Source: Herbaspirillum sp. GW103 (GTDB lineage: Bacteria; Pseudomonadota; Gammaproteobacteria; Burkholderiales; Burkholderiaceae_D). Taken from it: a stretch of 64,000 nucleotides of DNA. Below are positions 8,033-17,321 of the stretch, in pieces. The notes below the pieces were generated by a model, which was not told the DNA's origin, did not search any database, and worked only from the letters and a program-made list of their open reading frames with translations. A program made the position numbers and the translations under genes. Within the stretch, counting starts at the first letter, position 1. Each line of letters opens with the position of its first letter. The stretch covers positions 372,001 to 436,000 of the forward strand of contig NZ_AJVC01000003.1 in NCBI RefSeq assembly GCF_000261365.1, given 5' to 3'.

Positions 8033-9133
8033 ATGATCAAATCAGCGCTGGCCATTTTCACATCACTACTGTTCATCCACGCTGGTTTGGCACCTGCCGC
8101 CGCCCAGACGGTCAACAATGCCGCCCGGAAAGCGCCGGCCAAGAAAGTCGTCGCCAAGCGCCCGGCCCAGGCGGTCAGCAAGACGGTGGCCAAGGGCTCC
8201 CTGAACAGCCGCGAAAAACTGGTTCGCAAGGTCAGTGTGGTCAAGGGCAAGCGTCATATCAGCTACCAGCGTGTCTCGGCCGCGCCTTCGGTGCCGGTGG
8301 TGCCGCCGGTGATGACGGCGGGCGACCTGGCCGGGCTGAACCTCACCCCTGATCCCTTGGCCCTGCGCTCCAATGTCGCTCTGGTGATCGACGAGGCGAG
8401 TTCGCAAGTCCTGTTCGAGAAGAATTCTTCAGTCGCCCTGCCCATCGCCTCGGTCACCAAGCTGATGACGGCACTGGTGGTGGTGGAAGCGCGCCAGAAC
8501 ATGGAAGAAGTGCTCACCGTCACCGATGACGATGTCGACCGTGAGAAGCACAGCAGCTCGCGCCTGCGCGTGGGGGCCACCCTCAGCCGCGACGACATGC
8601 TGCACATTGCCCTGATGAGTTCCGAAAACCGTGCCGCCTCGGCCCTGGGACGCAACTATCCGGGCGGCCTGCCGGCCTTCGTGGCGGCGATGAACGCCAA
8701 GGCGCGTTCGCTGGGCATGATGGATACCCATTACGTCGATTCGACCGGCCTGTCCAGCCAGAACGTGGCCAGCGCCCGCGACCTGGCCAAGCTGGTGGTG
8801 GCGGCGTATCACTATCCGATCATCCGCCAGTACTCCACCGATCCCAAGTACATGGTCGAGCCCAGCGGCCACGCCATGCAGTACAACAGCTCCAACCGCC
8901 TGACCTCCAACAAGGAGTGGGACATCGGCCTGCAAAAGACCGGTTTCATCAACGAAGCCGGTCACTGCCTGGTGATGTACACCCGTATCGAGGGACGTCC
9001 CATCGTGATGGTATTCCTGGATTCCAAGGGCCGCCTGTCTCACGTGGGCGATGCCACGCGCATGCGCAAGTGGCTGGTGGAAGACCAGCCCAACCTGACC
9101 CGCGTAAAAATGGTACGGGCCGACGAGGGTTAA
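8033..9133 (+). CDS. pbpG: D-alanyl-D-alanine endopeptidase / carboxypeptidase (PBP7-like, S11 family)
   Basis: A 366-residue exported penicillin-binding protein that trims or cleaves peptidoglycan cross-links in the periplasm. A signal peptide ends near 'APAAAQ'. A basic Ala/Lys/Val-rich linker (about residues 25-85) follows, then the S11 peptidase domain with its three active-site motifs: SVTK (about 139), SSEN (about 196) and KTG (about 302). The start at 8033 (MIKSALAIF) gives a clean signal peptide; the frame from 7997 adds an unlikely leader. It is monocistronic and ends at a strong terminator shared with the convergent iclR-type gene. Confidence 0.88.
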   Translation: MIKSALAIFTSLLFIHAGLAPAAAQTVNNAARKAPAKKVVAKRPAQAVSKTVAKGSLNSREKLVRKVSVVKGKRHISYQRVSAAPSVPVVPPVMTAGDLAGLNLTPDPLALRSNVALVIDEASSQVLFEKNSSVALPIASVTKLMTALVVVEARQNMEEVLTVTDDDVDREKHSSSRLRVGATLSRDDMLHIALMSSENRAASALGRNYPGGLPAFVAAMNAKARSLGMMDTHYVDSTGLSSQNVASARDLAKLVVAAYHYPIIRQYSTDPKYMVEPSGHAMQYNSSNRLTSNKEWDIGLQKTGFINEAGHCLVMYTRIEGRPIVMVFLDSKGRLSHVGDATRMRKWLVEDQPNLTRVKMVRADEG

Positions 9134-9154
9134 TTTCTGCTTCCGTTTTCCCAA

Positions 9155-9187
9155 TAAAAAAGCGAACCCGCGGGTTCGCTTTTTTTA
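9155..9187. terminator. Bidirectional rho-independent terminator
   Basis: A perfect palindrome AGCGAACCCG/CGGGTTCGCT (9161-9180) is flanked by an A-run on the left and a T-run on the right. It ends both pbpG (plus) and the convergent IclR-type gene (minus). Confidence 0.9.
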
Positions 9188-9244
9188 TACTCTTTCATTC
9201 TCTTCATTCTTTTCATTCTCTTCCATTAGCTGCAGCATGAAGCT

Positions 9245-10030
9245 TCAGTCGCGCTCCTGGCGATACCCCAGCGCCGACGAAATCTGGCTGGCCGTGCTCA
9301 CCAGGTCATCCACCCATTCATCCTGCAGGCGGTCGGCCGGTGCCGAGATCGACAGGCCCGCCACCAGCTTGCCGCTGTCGTCGCAGATGCCGGCGGCCAT
9401 GCAGCGCACGCCCAGCTCCAGTTCCTCGTTGTCGCGTGCGTAGCCGAGCGCGCGCACCATCGACAGTTCGCGCTCCAGCTTGCTCAGATCGGTGATGGAA
9501 TTCTTGTTGTGCCCGGCCAGCCCGGTACGGGTGGCATAGGCGCGCACGTTCTTGGGATCATCCACCGACAGAAACAGCTTGCCGGTCGAGGTCAGGTGCA
9601 GCGGCGCCCGGCCACCGATGGCGCGCACCACCTGCATGCCGGAACGTTCAGAAAAGGAGCGATCGATATATACGATTTCGTCCGCCTGGCGCACCGACAG
9701 GTTGATCGTCTGGTGCGTCTTGCGATGCAGGGCGCGCATGAAGTCCAGCGCCGCCTCGCGCACCGACAGCCGGCTCTTGACGATATTGCCCAGCTCCAGC
9801 AGGCGCATGCCCAGCCGATAGGTACCCGGCTCGACGCGATCAACGAAACGCTTGACCACCAGATCGTTGAGGATGCGGTGCGCCGTCGACGGATGCAGAT
9901 CGGTCGCCGCCGACAATTCCTTCAGACTGACCGGGTCGGGATACTCCGCCAGCGCGTCGAGCAGCGAGACCATGCGCTCGATGACCTGGATGGAAATGTG
10001 TTCTGTCTCGCCTGCAGCTTCTTTTTTCAT
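9245..10030 (-). CDS. IclR family transcriptional regulator
   Basis: A 261-residue protein with an N-terminal winged helix (about residues 13-75; 'SLKELSAATDLHPSTAHRIL' as the HTH) and a C-terminal IclR effector domain (about 85-255). The effector part contains 'GGRAPLHLTSTGKLFL' and 'CMAAGICDDSGKLVAGLSIS', the conserved ligand-pocket stretches. IclR proteins bind small organic acids and control neighbouring catabolic or transport genes. It is divergent from the sulfate-binding protein gene, 331 bases away. This is not a usual sulfur-regulator family, so a direct link to sulfur genes is uncertain. Confidence 0.88.
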   Translation of the reverse strand: MKKEAAGETEHISIQVIERMVSLLDALAEYPDPVSLKELSAATDLHPSTAHRILNDLVVKRFVDRVEPGTYRLGMRLLELGNIVKSRLSVREAALDFMRALHRKTHQTINLSVRQADEIVYIDRSFSERSGMQVVRAIGGRAPLHLTSTGKLFLSVDDPKNVRAYATRTGLAGHNKNSITDLSKLERELSMVRALGYARDNEELELGVRCMAAGICDDSGKLVAGLSISAPADRLQDEWVDDLVSTASQISSALGYRQERD

Positions 10031-10361
10031 GGCGCGGCCTGGTGCGTTGCAATATGACGGTTATACCACAATGTGAAAAGAACAAAAAGTCCGAGCGTGC
10101 TTTTCTTGAATGACGGGAGCTTCACCCGGAACATCGATCCCCCCGCAAAGTGGCGCCGGACGGGGAGGGTGGGATGGTGGTATTTCCGCACGCTCGTCCC
10201 GGTACGCAAGGCTTGGGCGAGATGGATCGGTGGTCTTGTTGCTGCGCCCTGATCTTTCATATCTGTTTTGTGCATATCGAGAGAAGAAAGTATTCGTTCT
10301 TTTTGGTCAGCCGGCTCATTAACCTGTGTTCTCCAAAACAACAGAACATGCGGGAACGGAT
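10031..10361. other. Divergent promoter region of the IclR gene and the sulfur supercluster
   Basis: About 330 bases with no convincing gene. The right half, from about 10255, turns AT-rich and carries the stretch AAGTATTCGTTCTTTTTGG. Its TTCGTTCT core (10293-10300) is also found upstream of cysT, so it is a candidate CysB/Cbl-type control element. Confidence 0.45.
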
Positions 10362-11375
10362 ATGCTCAAGAAGATCATCAAATCGGTCGCCGCCGCCCTG
10401 GTGCTGGCACAAGCCGCACACGTGGCACAGGCGGCCGATATTTCGCTGCTCAATGTCTCCTACGACCCGACGCGCGAACTCTATGCCGACTACAACAAGG
10501 CTTTCGCCAAGTACTGGAAGCAAAAGACCGGTGACAACGTCACCATCAAGGCGTCCCACGGGGGCTCGGGCAAGCAGGGCCGTTCGGTGATCGACGGCAT
10601 CGATGCCGACGTGGTGACGCTGGCGCTGGCCTACGACATCGACGAAATCTCGGAAAAGGCCAAGCTGCTGCCGGCCGACTGGCAAAAGCGCCTGCCGCAC
10701 AACAGCTCGCCCTATACCTCCACCATCGTGTTCCTGGTGCGCAAGGGCAACCCCAAGGGCATCAAGGACTGGGACGACCTGATCAAGCCAGGTGTGTCCG
10801 TCATCACCCCCAACCCCAAGACCTCGGGCGGCGCCCGCTGGAATTATCTGGCGGCCTGGGCCTATGCCAAGCGCAAGGGCGGTAGCGACGACGCTGCCCG
10901 CGACTACATCGCCAAGCTCTTCAAGAATGTTCCGGTGCTGGATTCGGGCGCTCGCGGCGCCACCATCACCTTTGTCGAACGCGGCATCGGCGACGTGCTG
11001 CTGGCCTGGGAAAACGAAGCCCTGATCTCCCTGAAGGAATGGGGGCCCGACAAGTTCGATATCGTCGCGCCCTCTCTTTCCATCCTGACCGAGCCGCCGG
11101 TGGCGGTGGTGGACAAGGTGGCCGACCGGCGCGGTACCCGCAAGGTAGCCGAAGAATACCTGAAGTACCTGTACTCGGACGCGGGCCAGGAGATCATCGC
11201 CAGGAACTACTACCGTCCCATCGATCCCAAGATCGCTGCCAAGTACGCTGCGCAATTCCCGAAGCTGAATCTGGTGACCATCGACAAGGAGTTCGGCGGC
11301 TGGCAGAAGGCGCAGAAGACGCACTTCGCCGATGGCGGCACCTTCGACCAGCTCTACGCGCCCAACAAGAAGTGA
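10362..11375 (+). CDS. sbp: Sulfate ABC transporter, periplasmic substrate-binding protein
   Basis: A 337-residue exported sulfate-binding protein of the Sbp/CysP family. A signal peptide ([19 protein letters not shown], cleaved near AQAADI) is followed by the family signatures '[13 protein letters not shown]', '[17 protein letters not shown]' and '[16 protein letters not shown]'. It hands sulfate or thiosulfate to the CysTWA permease. The start at 10362 has an upstream GGGAACGGA; the frame from 10326 adds a leader without signal character. Its permease genes are not adjacent: the ssu operon lies between sbp and cysTWA (17322-20208). Confidence 0.92.
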   Translation: MLKKIIKSVAAALVLAQAAHVAQAADISLLNVSYDPTRELYADYNKAFAKYWKQKTGDNVTIKASHGGSGKQGRSVIDGIDADVVTLALAYDIDEISEKAKLLPADWQKRLPHNSSPYTSTIVFLVRKGNPKGIKDWDDLIKPGVSVITPNPKTSGGARWNYLAAWAYAKRKGGSDDAARDYIAKLFKNVPVLDSGARGATITFVERGIGDVLLAWENEALISLKEWGPDKFDIVAPSLSILTEPPVAVVDKVADRRGTRKVAEEYLKYLYSDAGQEIIARNYYRPIDPKIAAKYAAQFPKLNLVTIDKEFGGWQKAQKTHFADGGTFDQLYAPNKK

Positions 11376-11438
11376 CCTGAACCTGCAAGAGGGACCTGCC
11401 TGGCCGGTTCCATCTACCCCTCAGCACAAGCACACGAC

Positions 11439-12035
11439 ATGAGCATCCTGTTACTGGCCGGCAGCCCCTCGGCCCCCTCCCGTTCCACCCGTCTGCTGCA
11501 CCACGTCGGCGACAAGCTGGCCCGGCGCGGCCACCGCTACGCCCGCCTGGACGTGCGCGATCTGCCGGGGCAGGCCATCCTGCGCGCCGACTGGAACGAT
11601 GCCCATATCCAGGCCGCGCTGGCCACTGTCGAAGAAGCTTCCGCCGTCGTGGTGGCCACCCCGGTCTACAAGGCGGCCTACAGCGGCATCCTGAAAGCCT
11701 TCCTGGATTTGCTGCCGCAGTTCGGGCTGACCAACAAGCTGGTATTGCCCCTGGCCACCGGCGGCAGCCAGTCGCACATGCTGGCGCTGGATTATGCGCT
11801 GCGCCCGGTGCTGTCGTCGCTGAACCCCCGGCACGTGCTGCCCAGCATCTACGCTACCGAGGCGCAAGTGAGCTGGAGTGAAGAAAAAGGTCTGGTGCTG
11901 GACGCTCCCATCGAAGCCCGCGTCAATGAGGGCGTGGAGCAGTTGTCGGCCAGCCTGTCGGCTCTGCATCAGGTCGCACCTGAAGAATTTGGCGAGATTC
12001 CCTTCTCGCAGCTGCAATACAGCGTCTCTTACTAA
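11439..12035 (+). CDS. ssuE: NADPH-dependent FMN reductase
   Basis: A 198-residue flavodoxin-like protein that supplies reduced FMN to the SsuD monooxygenase. The N-terminal phosphate-binding loop GSPSAPSRSTRLL (about residues 8-20) and 'VVATPVYKAAYSGILKAFLD' (about 70-89) are typical of SsuE/MsuE. It is the first of the ssuEADCBF block, 63 bases after sbp, and may be read from the sbp promoter. An unusual tetranucleotide repeat tract directly follows its stop codon. Confidence 0.88.
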   Translation: MSILLLAGSPSAPSRSTRLLHHVGDKLARRGHRYARLDVRDLPGQAILRADWNDAHIQAALATVEEASAVVVATPVYKAAYSGILKAFLDLLPQFGLTNKLVLPLATGGSQSHMLALDYALRPVLSSLNPRHVLPSIYATEAQVSWSEEKGLVLDAPIEARVNEGVEQLSASLSALHQVAPEEFGEIPFSQLQYSVSY

Positions 12036-12091
12036 GTAAGTAACTAATAACTAATAACTAACTAACTAACTAACTAACTAACGAACGAACT
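12036..12091 (+). repeat. Tetranucleotide simple-sequence repeat (AACT)n between ssuE and ssuA
   Basis: Degenerate TAAG and TAACTAA units after the ssuE stop lead into a pure tract of six AACT units (12056-12079), two AACG units and one AACT unit. Such tracts slip during replication. It is intergenic, so length change would alter spacing and leader, not a reading frame. Confidence 0.85.
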
Positions 12092-12176
12092 CACGGCCCC
12101 TGCGCCTGGCAAGACCGCCGGCGGGTATGGCGGAAGGGCCGCGCTACGTCCAAACATCTGGAATCAGGAGAAAAAC

Positions 12177-13160
12177 GTGTCCGCCAACAAGAAAAAGAGC
12201 ATCCAACTTTCCCGTCGCCGCTCGCTGGGGCAACTGTCCGCCATCGCCCTGGGCGCGTTGACCATCGGCCTGGGCAGCAGCCCGGTACAGGCGCAGCAAA
12301 CCAGGCTGCTGCGCATCGGCTATCAGAAGGCAGCCAATACCCTGGTGCTGTTGAAAGCCCATGGCGCGCTGGAAAAGCGCCTGCAAGCACTGGGCGTGGA
12401 AGTGAAATGGGCCGAGTTCACGGCCGGTCCGCAATTGCTGGAAGCCTTGAACGTCGGTTCGGTCGATTTCGGCTATGTCGGTGAAGCCCCGCCGATCTTC
12501 GCCCAGGCCGCCGGTGCCGACTTCGTCTACACCGCCTATGAAATCCCGACCCCGGAGGCCGAGGCACTGCTGGTCCCCAAGAATTCCTCCATCCAGAGCG
12601 TGGCCGAACTCAAGGGCAAGAAGGTCGCCTTCAACAAGGGTTCCGACGTGCACTGGCTGGTGGTGGCCTTGCTCAAGAAGGCCGGTCTGCAATACGGCGA
12701 TATCGAGCCGGTCTATCTGGCGCCGGCCGATGCCCGCGCCGCCTTCGAGCGCGGTGCGGTGGATGCCTGGGCGATCTGGGATCCGTTCCAGGCCGCTGCC
12801 GAAAAACAGATCGGCGCACGCCGCCTGGCCAGTGGCGCGGGGGTGGTCAGTCATCATCAGTTCTTCCTGAGTGCGCGTCCGTTCGCGGTCAGGAACCCGC
12901 AGGTGCAAAAGATCCTGCTGGAAGAAGTGACCCGCGAAGGGGAATGGGTGCGTACTCACACCGCCGAGGCGGCGGCCCAGCTCGCCCCGATCCAGGGCTT
13001 GGATGCGGACATCATCGAAACCGGCCTGAAGCGCTACGCCCACATCTACAAACCGGTCGATGCGCAAGTGCTGGCCGAGCAGCAGAAGATCGCCGATGCC
13101 TTCTATCAGCTCAGGCTGATCCCCAAGCCGCTCAAGGTCAGTGATGCCGTCCTCAAATGA
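12177..13160 (+). CDS. ssuA: Aliphatic sulfonate ABC transporter, substrate-binding protein
   Basis: A 327-residue periplasmic binding protein. The signal region has a twin-arginine-like stretch (SRRRSLGQ) before a hydrophobic core, cleaved near PVQAQQ. The mature part carries 'LRIGYQKAANTLVLLKAHGA' and 'FGYVGEAPPIFAQAAGADF', typical of SsuA/taurine binding proteins. It delivers alkanesulfonates to SsuCB. The start is GTG at 12177 with AGGAG eight bases upstream. Second gene of the sulfonate operon. Confidence 0.9.
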   Translation: MSANKKKSIQLSRRRSLGQLSAIALGALTIGLGSSPVQAQQTRLLRIGYQKAANTLVLLKAHGALEKRLQALGVEVKWAEFTAGPQLLEALNVGSVDFGYVGEAPPIFAQAAGADFVYTAYEIPTPEAEALLVPKNSSIQSVAELKGKKVAFNKGSDVHWLVVALLKKAGLQYGDIEPVYLAPADARAAFERGAVDAWAIWDPFQAAAEKQIGARRLASGAGVVSHHQFFLSARPFAVRNPQVQKILLEEVTREGEWVRTHTAEAAAQLAPIQGLDADIIETGLKRYAHIYKPVDAQVLAEQQKIADAFYQLRLIPKPLKVSDAVLK

Positions 13161-13265
13161 TCTGCAGTTTTAAATTATTTAAATAATGTAAATAATTTAA
13201 ATAATTTTAACAATTAAAATAATTTTTATCACACCGGTTGAATTGTCGAAGCACAGGAGTCTTTC
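13161..13265. promoter_or_regulatory. AT-rich spacer with repeated TAAATAAT motifs upstream of ssuD
   Basis: From 13169 to about 13230 the sequence is almost only A and T, with several overlapping ATTATTTAAATAAT-type palindromes. This contrasts sharply with the GC-rich flanks and with the tight spacing of the rest of the operon. It could be a secondary promoter or a protein-binding site (inference). Confidence 0.4.
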
Positions 13266-14432
13266 ATGAACGTTTTCTGGTTTATCCCCACCCACGGCGA
13301 CAGCCGCTATCTTGGTACTGCCGAAGGGGCGCGCCCGGTCACCCATGACTACATGAAACAGGTCGCCGTGGCCGCCGATACGCTGGGCTACGACGGCGTG
13401 CTGCTGCCCACCGGCCGCTCCTGCGAAGACGCCTGGGTGGCCGCGGCCAGCCTGATCGATGCCACCCGGCGCCTGAAATTCCTGGTGGCGGTGCGCCCCG
13501 GCCTGACTGCACCTACGCTGTCGGCGCGCATGGCCGCCACCTTCGACCGCCTCTCCAATGGCCGCCTGTTGATCAACGTGGTCACCGGCGGCGATCCGGT
13601 GGAGCAGGAGAGTGATGGTGTCTTCGGTAGCCACGCCGAGCGTTATGAAATCTCCGATGAATTTCTCAAGATCTGGCGTGAGGTCCTGAGCAAGACCCAT
13701 ACCGGCGAAGAGACCCATTTCACGGGCAAGCACCTCAGCGTCAAGGGCGCCAAGGCGCTCTATCCGCCGGTGCAGCAACCCTATCCGCCACTGTACTTTG
13801 GTGGCTCCTCGGAAGAGGCCATCGACCTGGCCGCCGAGCAGGTTGATGTCTACCTGACCTGGGGCGAACCGCCCGCCGCCGTGGCCGAGAAGATCTCCCG
13901 CCTGCGCGAACGCGCCGCTCGGGCAGGGCGCACGCTGCGTTTCGGCATCCGCCTGCACGTCATCGTGCGCGACACCAATGAAGCCGCCTGGCGCGCCGCC
14001 GATGAACTCATCAGCCGTCTCGATGACGAGACCATCGCCAAGGCCCAGGCCAACTTTGCCCGCATGGATTCGGAAGGGCAGCGGCGCATGACCGCTCTGC
14101 ACGGCGGCAGACGCGACAAGCTGGAAGTGAGCCCCAACCTGTGGGCTGGCGTCGGCCTGGTACGCGGCGGTGCCGGCACGGCACTGGTGGGAGACGGCCC
14201 GACGGTGGCTGCACGCATGAAGGAATATGCGGATCTCGGTATCGATACCTTCATCCTGTCCGGTTATCCGCACCTGGAAGAATCCTACCGTTTCGCCGAA
14301 CTGGTGTTCCCGCTGTTGCCGCGTGCCCGGCGCGGGACCCCGACCGGCTACAACCTGACCGGTCCCTTCGGCGAGATCGTCGGCAATACCGAACTGCCCA
14401 AGGCCGCGCCGGTGCGCGTGTCGGCCAGCTGA
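13266..14432 (+). CDS. ssuD: FMNH2-dependent alkanesulfonate monooxygenase
   Basis: A 388-residue bacterial-luciferase-fold enzyme that uses FMNH2 from SsuE and O2 to split alkanesulfonates into aldehyde and sulfite. The N-terminus [17 protein letters not shown], '[17 protein letters not shown]' and '[19 protein letters not shown]' are characteristic of SsuD, and the length equals the family norm (about 380). A ribosome site CAGGAG precedes the ATG. The sulfite produced would feed cysteine synthesis. Confidence 0.95.
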   Translation: MNVFWFIPTHGDSRYLGTAEGARPVTHDYMKQVAVAADTLGYDGVLLPTGRSCEDAWVAAASLIDATRRLKFLVAVRPGLTAPTLSARMAATFDRLSNGRLLINVVTGGDPVEQESDGVFGSHAERYEISDEFLKIWREVLSKTHTGEETHFTGKHLSVKGAKALYPPVQQPYPPLYFGGSSEEAIDLAAEQVDVYLTWGEPPAAVAEKISRLRERAARAGRTLRFGIRLHVIVRDTNEAAWRAADELISRLDDETIAKAQANFARMDSEGQRRMTALHGGRRDKLEVSPNLWAGVGLVRGGAGTALVGDGPTVAARMKEYADLGIDTFILSGYPHLEESYRFAELVFPLLPRARRGTPTGYNLTGPFGEIVGNTELPKAAPVRVSAS

Positions 14433-14439
14433 GGTCAGC

Positions 14440-15285
14440 ATGACGAGTGCCTCCGATACCGTACTGCCGGGCGCTGCCAGCGCCGCGCAGCCATCGGCCA
14501 AGACCAAGGCCGTCGCCAAGAAATCGCGCCCGCAGCGCGATGCCTGGATTGGCTGGATCCTGCCGCTGCTCTTGCTGGTGGGGTGGGAAATCGCCGCCCA
14601 GGCCGGCTGGCTCTCCAGCCGCATCCTGCCCGAACCGTTCGCGGTGCTCAAGGCTGCCTGGCAGCTCTCGGCCACCGGTGAACTGTGGCACCACCTGGCC
14701 GTCTCCAGCGCGCGTGCAGCCTCCGGCTTTGCCGTCGGTGCCGGGCTGGGGCTGATCCTGGGACTGCTCTCGGGCAGCCTGCGTTGGGCCGAATTGCTGC
14801 TCGATACCACCCTGCAGATGGTGCGCAACATCCCGGCGCTGGCCTTGATTCCGCTGGTGATCCTGTGGTTCGGCATCGATGAAACGGCCAAGCTGTTTCT
14901 GGTCGCCGTGGGCGTGTTCTTCCCGGTCTATCTCAATACCTTCCACGGCATCCGCGCGGTGGACCGGGGTTTGATCGAGATGGCGCGCAGCTATGGTCTG
15001 TCGGGCTGGCCGCTGTACCGCGACGTGATCCTGCCGGGCGCCTTGCCCTCCATTCTGGTGGGCCTGCGCTTTGCGCTGGGGCTGGTGTGGGTGCTGCTGA
15101 TCGTGGCCGAGACCATTTCGGCGCAGGCCGGCATCGGCTACATGACCATGAATGCCCGCGAATTCCTGCAGACCGATGTGGTGCTGGTGGGCATCCTGTT
15201 GTACGCCCTGCTGGGCAAGCTGGCCGATACCGCGGCGCGGGTGCTGGAGCGCTACTGGCTGCGCTGGCATCCCGGCTACCAATGA
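14440..15285 (+). CDS. ssuC: Aliphatic sulfonate ABC transporter permease
   Basis: A 281-residue inner-membrane permease. After a basic cytoplasmic N-terminus (about residues 1-35) come about six membrane segments and the binding-protein-dependent transport EAA loop around residues 180-205 (DRGLIEMARSYGLSGWPLY, then the conserved 'ILPGALPSILVGLR'). It pairs with SsuB and receives substrate from SsuA. It begins seven bases after ssuD. Confidence 0.92.
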   Translation: MTSASDTVLPGAASAAQPSAKTKAVAKKSRPQRDAWIGWILPLLLLVGWEIAAQAGWLSSRILPEPFAVLKAAWQLSATGELWHHLAVSSARAASGFAVGAGLGLILGLLSGSLRWAELLLDTTLQMVRNIPALALIPLVILWFGIDETAKLFLVAVGVFFPVYLNTFHGIRAVDRGLIEMARSYGLSGWPLYRDVILPGALPSILVGLRFALGLVWVLLIVAETISAQAGIGYMTMNAREFLQTDVVLVGILLYALLGKLADTAARVLERYWLRWHPGYQ

Positions 15286-15315
15286 CATCCCCCATGAACG
15301 CATCAGGAACCCATC

Positions 15316-16149
15316 ATGCGCAATGACCTCCAGGAACACCAGCAGTTGAGCCGCACCGCCGCCCGGGGCGTGGGCCTGAGACTGCGCGCCGTGTCCAAGG
15401 TATTCAGCGGCCGCAGCGTGCTGCACGACATCGATCTGGATATCGAACCCGGCGAATTCGTCGCCATCGTCGGTCGCAGCGGCTGCGGCAAGAGCACCTT
15501 GCTGCGCCTGGTGTCCCGGCTCGATGGCGCCAGCGGCGGCGAAGTCCGCTATGAACACGCCGGCAGCGGCCCGGCCGAGGTTCGCATCATGTTCCAGGAG
15601 GCGCGCCTGCTGCCGTGGAAGCGGGTCCAGGCCAACGTGGCGCTGGGCCTGCCGGCACAGGCGGCGCCACAAGCGCTCAAGGCGTTGCGCCAGGTCGGCC
15701 TGGAGCAGCGCGCCGACGAATGGCCGGCGGTGCTTTCCGGTGGCCAGCGTCAGCGTGTGGCGCTGGCGCGCGCGCTGGTGCACGACCCGCAATTGCTGCT
15801 GCTGGATGAACCGCTGGGCGCCCTCGATGCGCTTACCCGCATCGAGATGCAGACCCTGATCGAATCGCTCTGGCGCGAACGTGGTTTCACCGCCTTGCTG
15901 GTGACCCACGACGTACAGGAAGCCATCGCCCTGGCTGACCGCGTGCTGCTGATCGAGGATGGACGCGTGGCGCTGGACCAGCGCATCGACCTGGCGCGCC
16001 CGCGTTCACGCGGCCAGGCCCAGTTTGCCGCGCTGGAAGAAGCCATCCTGGCGCGGGTGCTGCGGCACCCCGGTAGCGAGGCGGTGACAGAGCCATCTGA
16101 AGCTTTCTTCACGCCACGTGGCGTACAGCAGGTGCAGTGGGCGGTGTGA
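15316..16149 (+). CDS. ssuB: Aliphatic sulfonate ABC transporter ATP-binding protein
   Basis: A 277-residue ABC ATPase with Walker [10 protein letters not shown] (about residue 54), signature LSGGQRQRV (about 141), Walker [16 protein letters not shown] (about 160) and the switch histidine in [10 protein letters not shown] (about 197). It is shorter at the Q-loop helical region, as in SsuB/TauB proteins. It powers uptake through SsuC. Confidence 0.92.
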   Translation: MRNDLQEHQQLSRTAARGVGLRLRAVSKVFSGRSVLHDIDLDIEPGEFVAIVGRSGCGKSTLLRLVSRLDGASGGEVRYEHAGSGPAEVRIMFQEARLLPWKRVQANVALGLPAQAAPQALKALRQVGLEQRADEWPAVLSGGQRQRVALARALVHDPQLLLLDEPLGALDALTRIEMQTLIESLWRERGFTALLVTHDVQEAIALADRVLLIEDGRVALDQRIDLARPRSRGQAQFAALEEAILARVLRHPGSEAVTEPSEAFFTPRGVQQVQWAV

Positions 16150-16255
16150 ATTTGAGCGCATGAAGGTTTGACCCGATTTTCGGTTCTGTAGTCGTATCCC
16201 ATTTCAACCCCTGCGGCGCGGCAGGTGCCGACGCCGTTTCATCAAGGAGCAAAGC

Positions 16256-16471
16256 ATGACCATTCAGGCAATCAACGTCCGTAACCAGTTCAAGGGCAAG
16301 GTCAAGGCCATCATCGAAGGCTCGGTGGTATCCGAAGTGGATGTGGAAACCCCGGCCGGCATCGTGACCTCGGTCATCACCACCCGCTCCGTGAAGGACC
16401 TGGGCCTGACCATCGGCAGCGAAGTGGTGGCGCTGGTCAAGGCCACCGAGGTGTCGATCGCCAAGTTGTGA
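16256..16471 (+). CDS. ssuF: Mop/TOBE-domain molybdopterin-binding-like protein of the sulfonate operon
   Basis: A 71-residue single Mop domain: 'INVRNQFKGKVKAIIEGSV', then 'EVDVETPAGIVTSVITTRSV' and a closing VVALVKATEVSIAK. Such proteins oligomerise and bind molybdate-like oxyanions. In Pseudomonas putida the last gene of the ssuEADCBF operon, ssuF, encodes a protein of this size and family needed for growth on sulfonates; the same gene order here supports the symbol. AAGGAG precedes the ATG. Confidence 0.85.
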   Translation: MTIQAINVRNQFKGKVKAIIEGSVVSEVDVETPAGIVTSVITTRSVKDLGLTIGSEVVALVKATEVSIAKL

Positions 16472-16578
16472 TCGCATGAGCTCCCCGCCGCTGCGTATCG
16501 TCAGCGGCGCGGGATCTTTGCCCGCAGCCCCATGGCCTCAGGCATACTGCATGAATCATCACTCGCTGTGGAGCCTGC

Positions 16579-17163
16579 ATGAGTCTGACCTCTCCTTCTT
16601 CCTCCATCACGCCGGCGCGGCTGGCGGATTTTCGTGTATTGGTGGCACCGGGCCTCTCCGACAGCGGCCCGGAACACTGGCAGTCGCGCTGGCAGCGGCT
16701 GTATCCCGCCTTCGAACGGGTGCAGCAGGAGGATTGGGAAACCCCCGACCTGCCGCGCTGGTCGGCCCGCCTGGGCGAAGTGCTGGCGCGCGATGGCCGG
16801 CCTACGGTGATCGTGGCGCACAGCTTCGGCTGCCTGACCACCGTGCATCGCACGGCGGCCCTGCAGGCGGCCTCCGAGGGCTCTGCGCATCCCATCGCGG
16901 CGGCCTTGCTGGTGGCGCCCGCTGACCCGGTCAAATTCAGCCTGAGCGCAGCGGTGCGGCACAAGCTGCCGTATCCCGCCTTGGTGGTGAGCAGCGAGAA
17001 CGACCCGTGGATGAGCGCCGAGCGCGCCCGCCACTGGGCCGAGGCCTGGGGCGCGCAGTTCCGCTCGGTGGGCGCACGCGGCCACATCAATTCCGAATCC
17101 GGACTGGGCGACTGGACCGAAGGGCAACAGTGGCTGCTGGAGTTGCTCGAACGCATCAATTGA
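16579..17163 (+). CDS. RBBP9/YdeN-type serine hydrolase
   Basis: A 194-residue alpha/beta hydrolase of the RBBP9/YdeN family. The opening 'FRVLVAPGLSDSGPEHWQSR' followed by W, the nucleophile elbow AHSFGCL (about residue 80), the acid in SSENDPWM (about 139) and the histidine in ARGHINSESG (about 172) complete the triad. Function in bacteria is unknown. It lies between ssuF and cysT in the sulfur cluster, which suggests, but does not show, a role in using a sulfur ester. Confidence 0.82.
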   Translation: MSLTSPSSSITPARLADFRVLVAPGLSDSGPEHWQSRWQRLYPAFERVQQEDWETPDLPRWSARLGEVLARDGRPTVIVAHSFGCLTTVHRTAALQAASEGSAHPIAAALLVAPADPVKFSLSAAVRHKLPYPALVVSSENDPWMSAERARHWAEAWGAQFRSVGARGHINSESGLGDWTEGQQWLLELLERIN

Positions 17164-17248
17164 GCGTTTGCTGTCGCCGTTCCCAAGCGCATCAGGCCCG
17201 GTGAAGACCGCGGTTTATGCGCTTTTCTTCTAAAGACATGCAAAAAGC

Positions 17249-17256
17249 TTCGTTCT
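17249..17256 (+). promoter_or_regulatory. Shared TTCGTTCT element upstream of cysT
   Basis: The octamer TTCGTTCT, followed by a T-rich stretch, lies 66 bases before cysT and again upstream of sbp (10293-10300), the two sulfate-transport transcription starts expected in this cluster. It is a candidate control element, possibly for the CysB-type regulator at 20205. Confidence 0.3.
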
Positions 17257-17321
17257 CTTTATAACCAGCGGGTGCGAATATCGCGCATCCATAGTCGCAT
17301 TGGTAATAACAAGAGAACGAC

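Noticed and set aside
13197..14891. A 564-codon minus-strand frame opposite ssuD and ssuC
   Set aside because: It is the mirror of two confidently identified genes and shows no motif or ribosome site.
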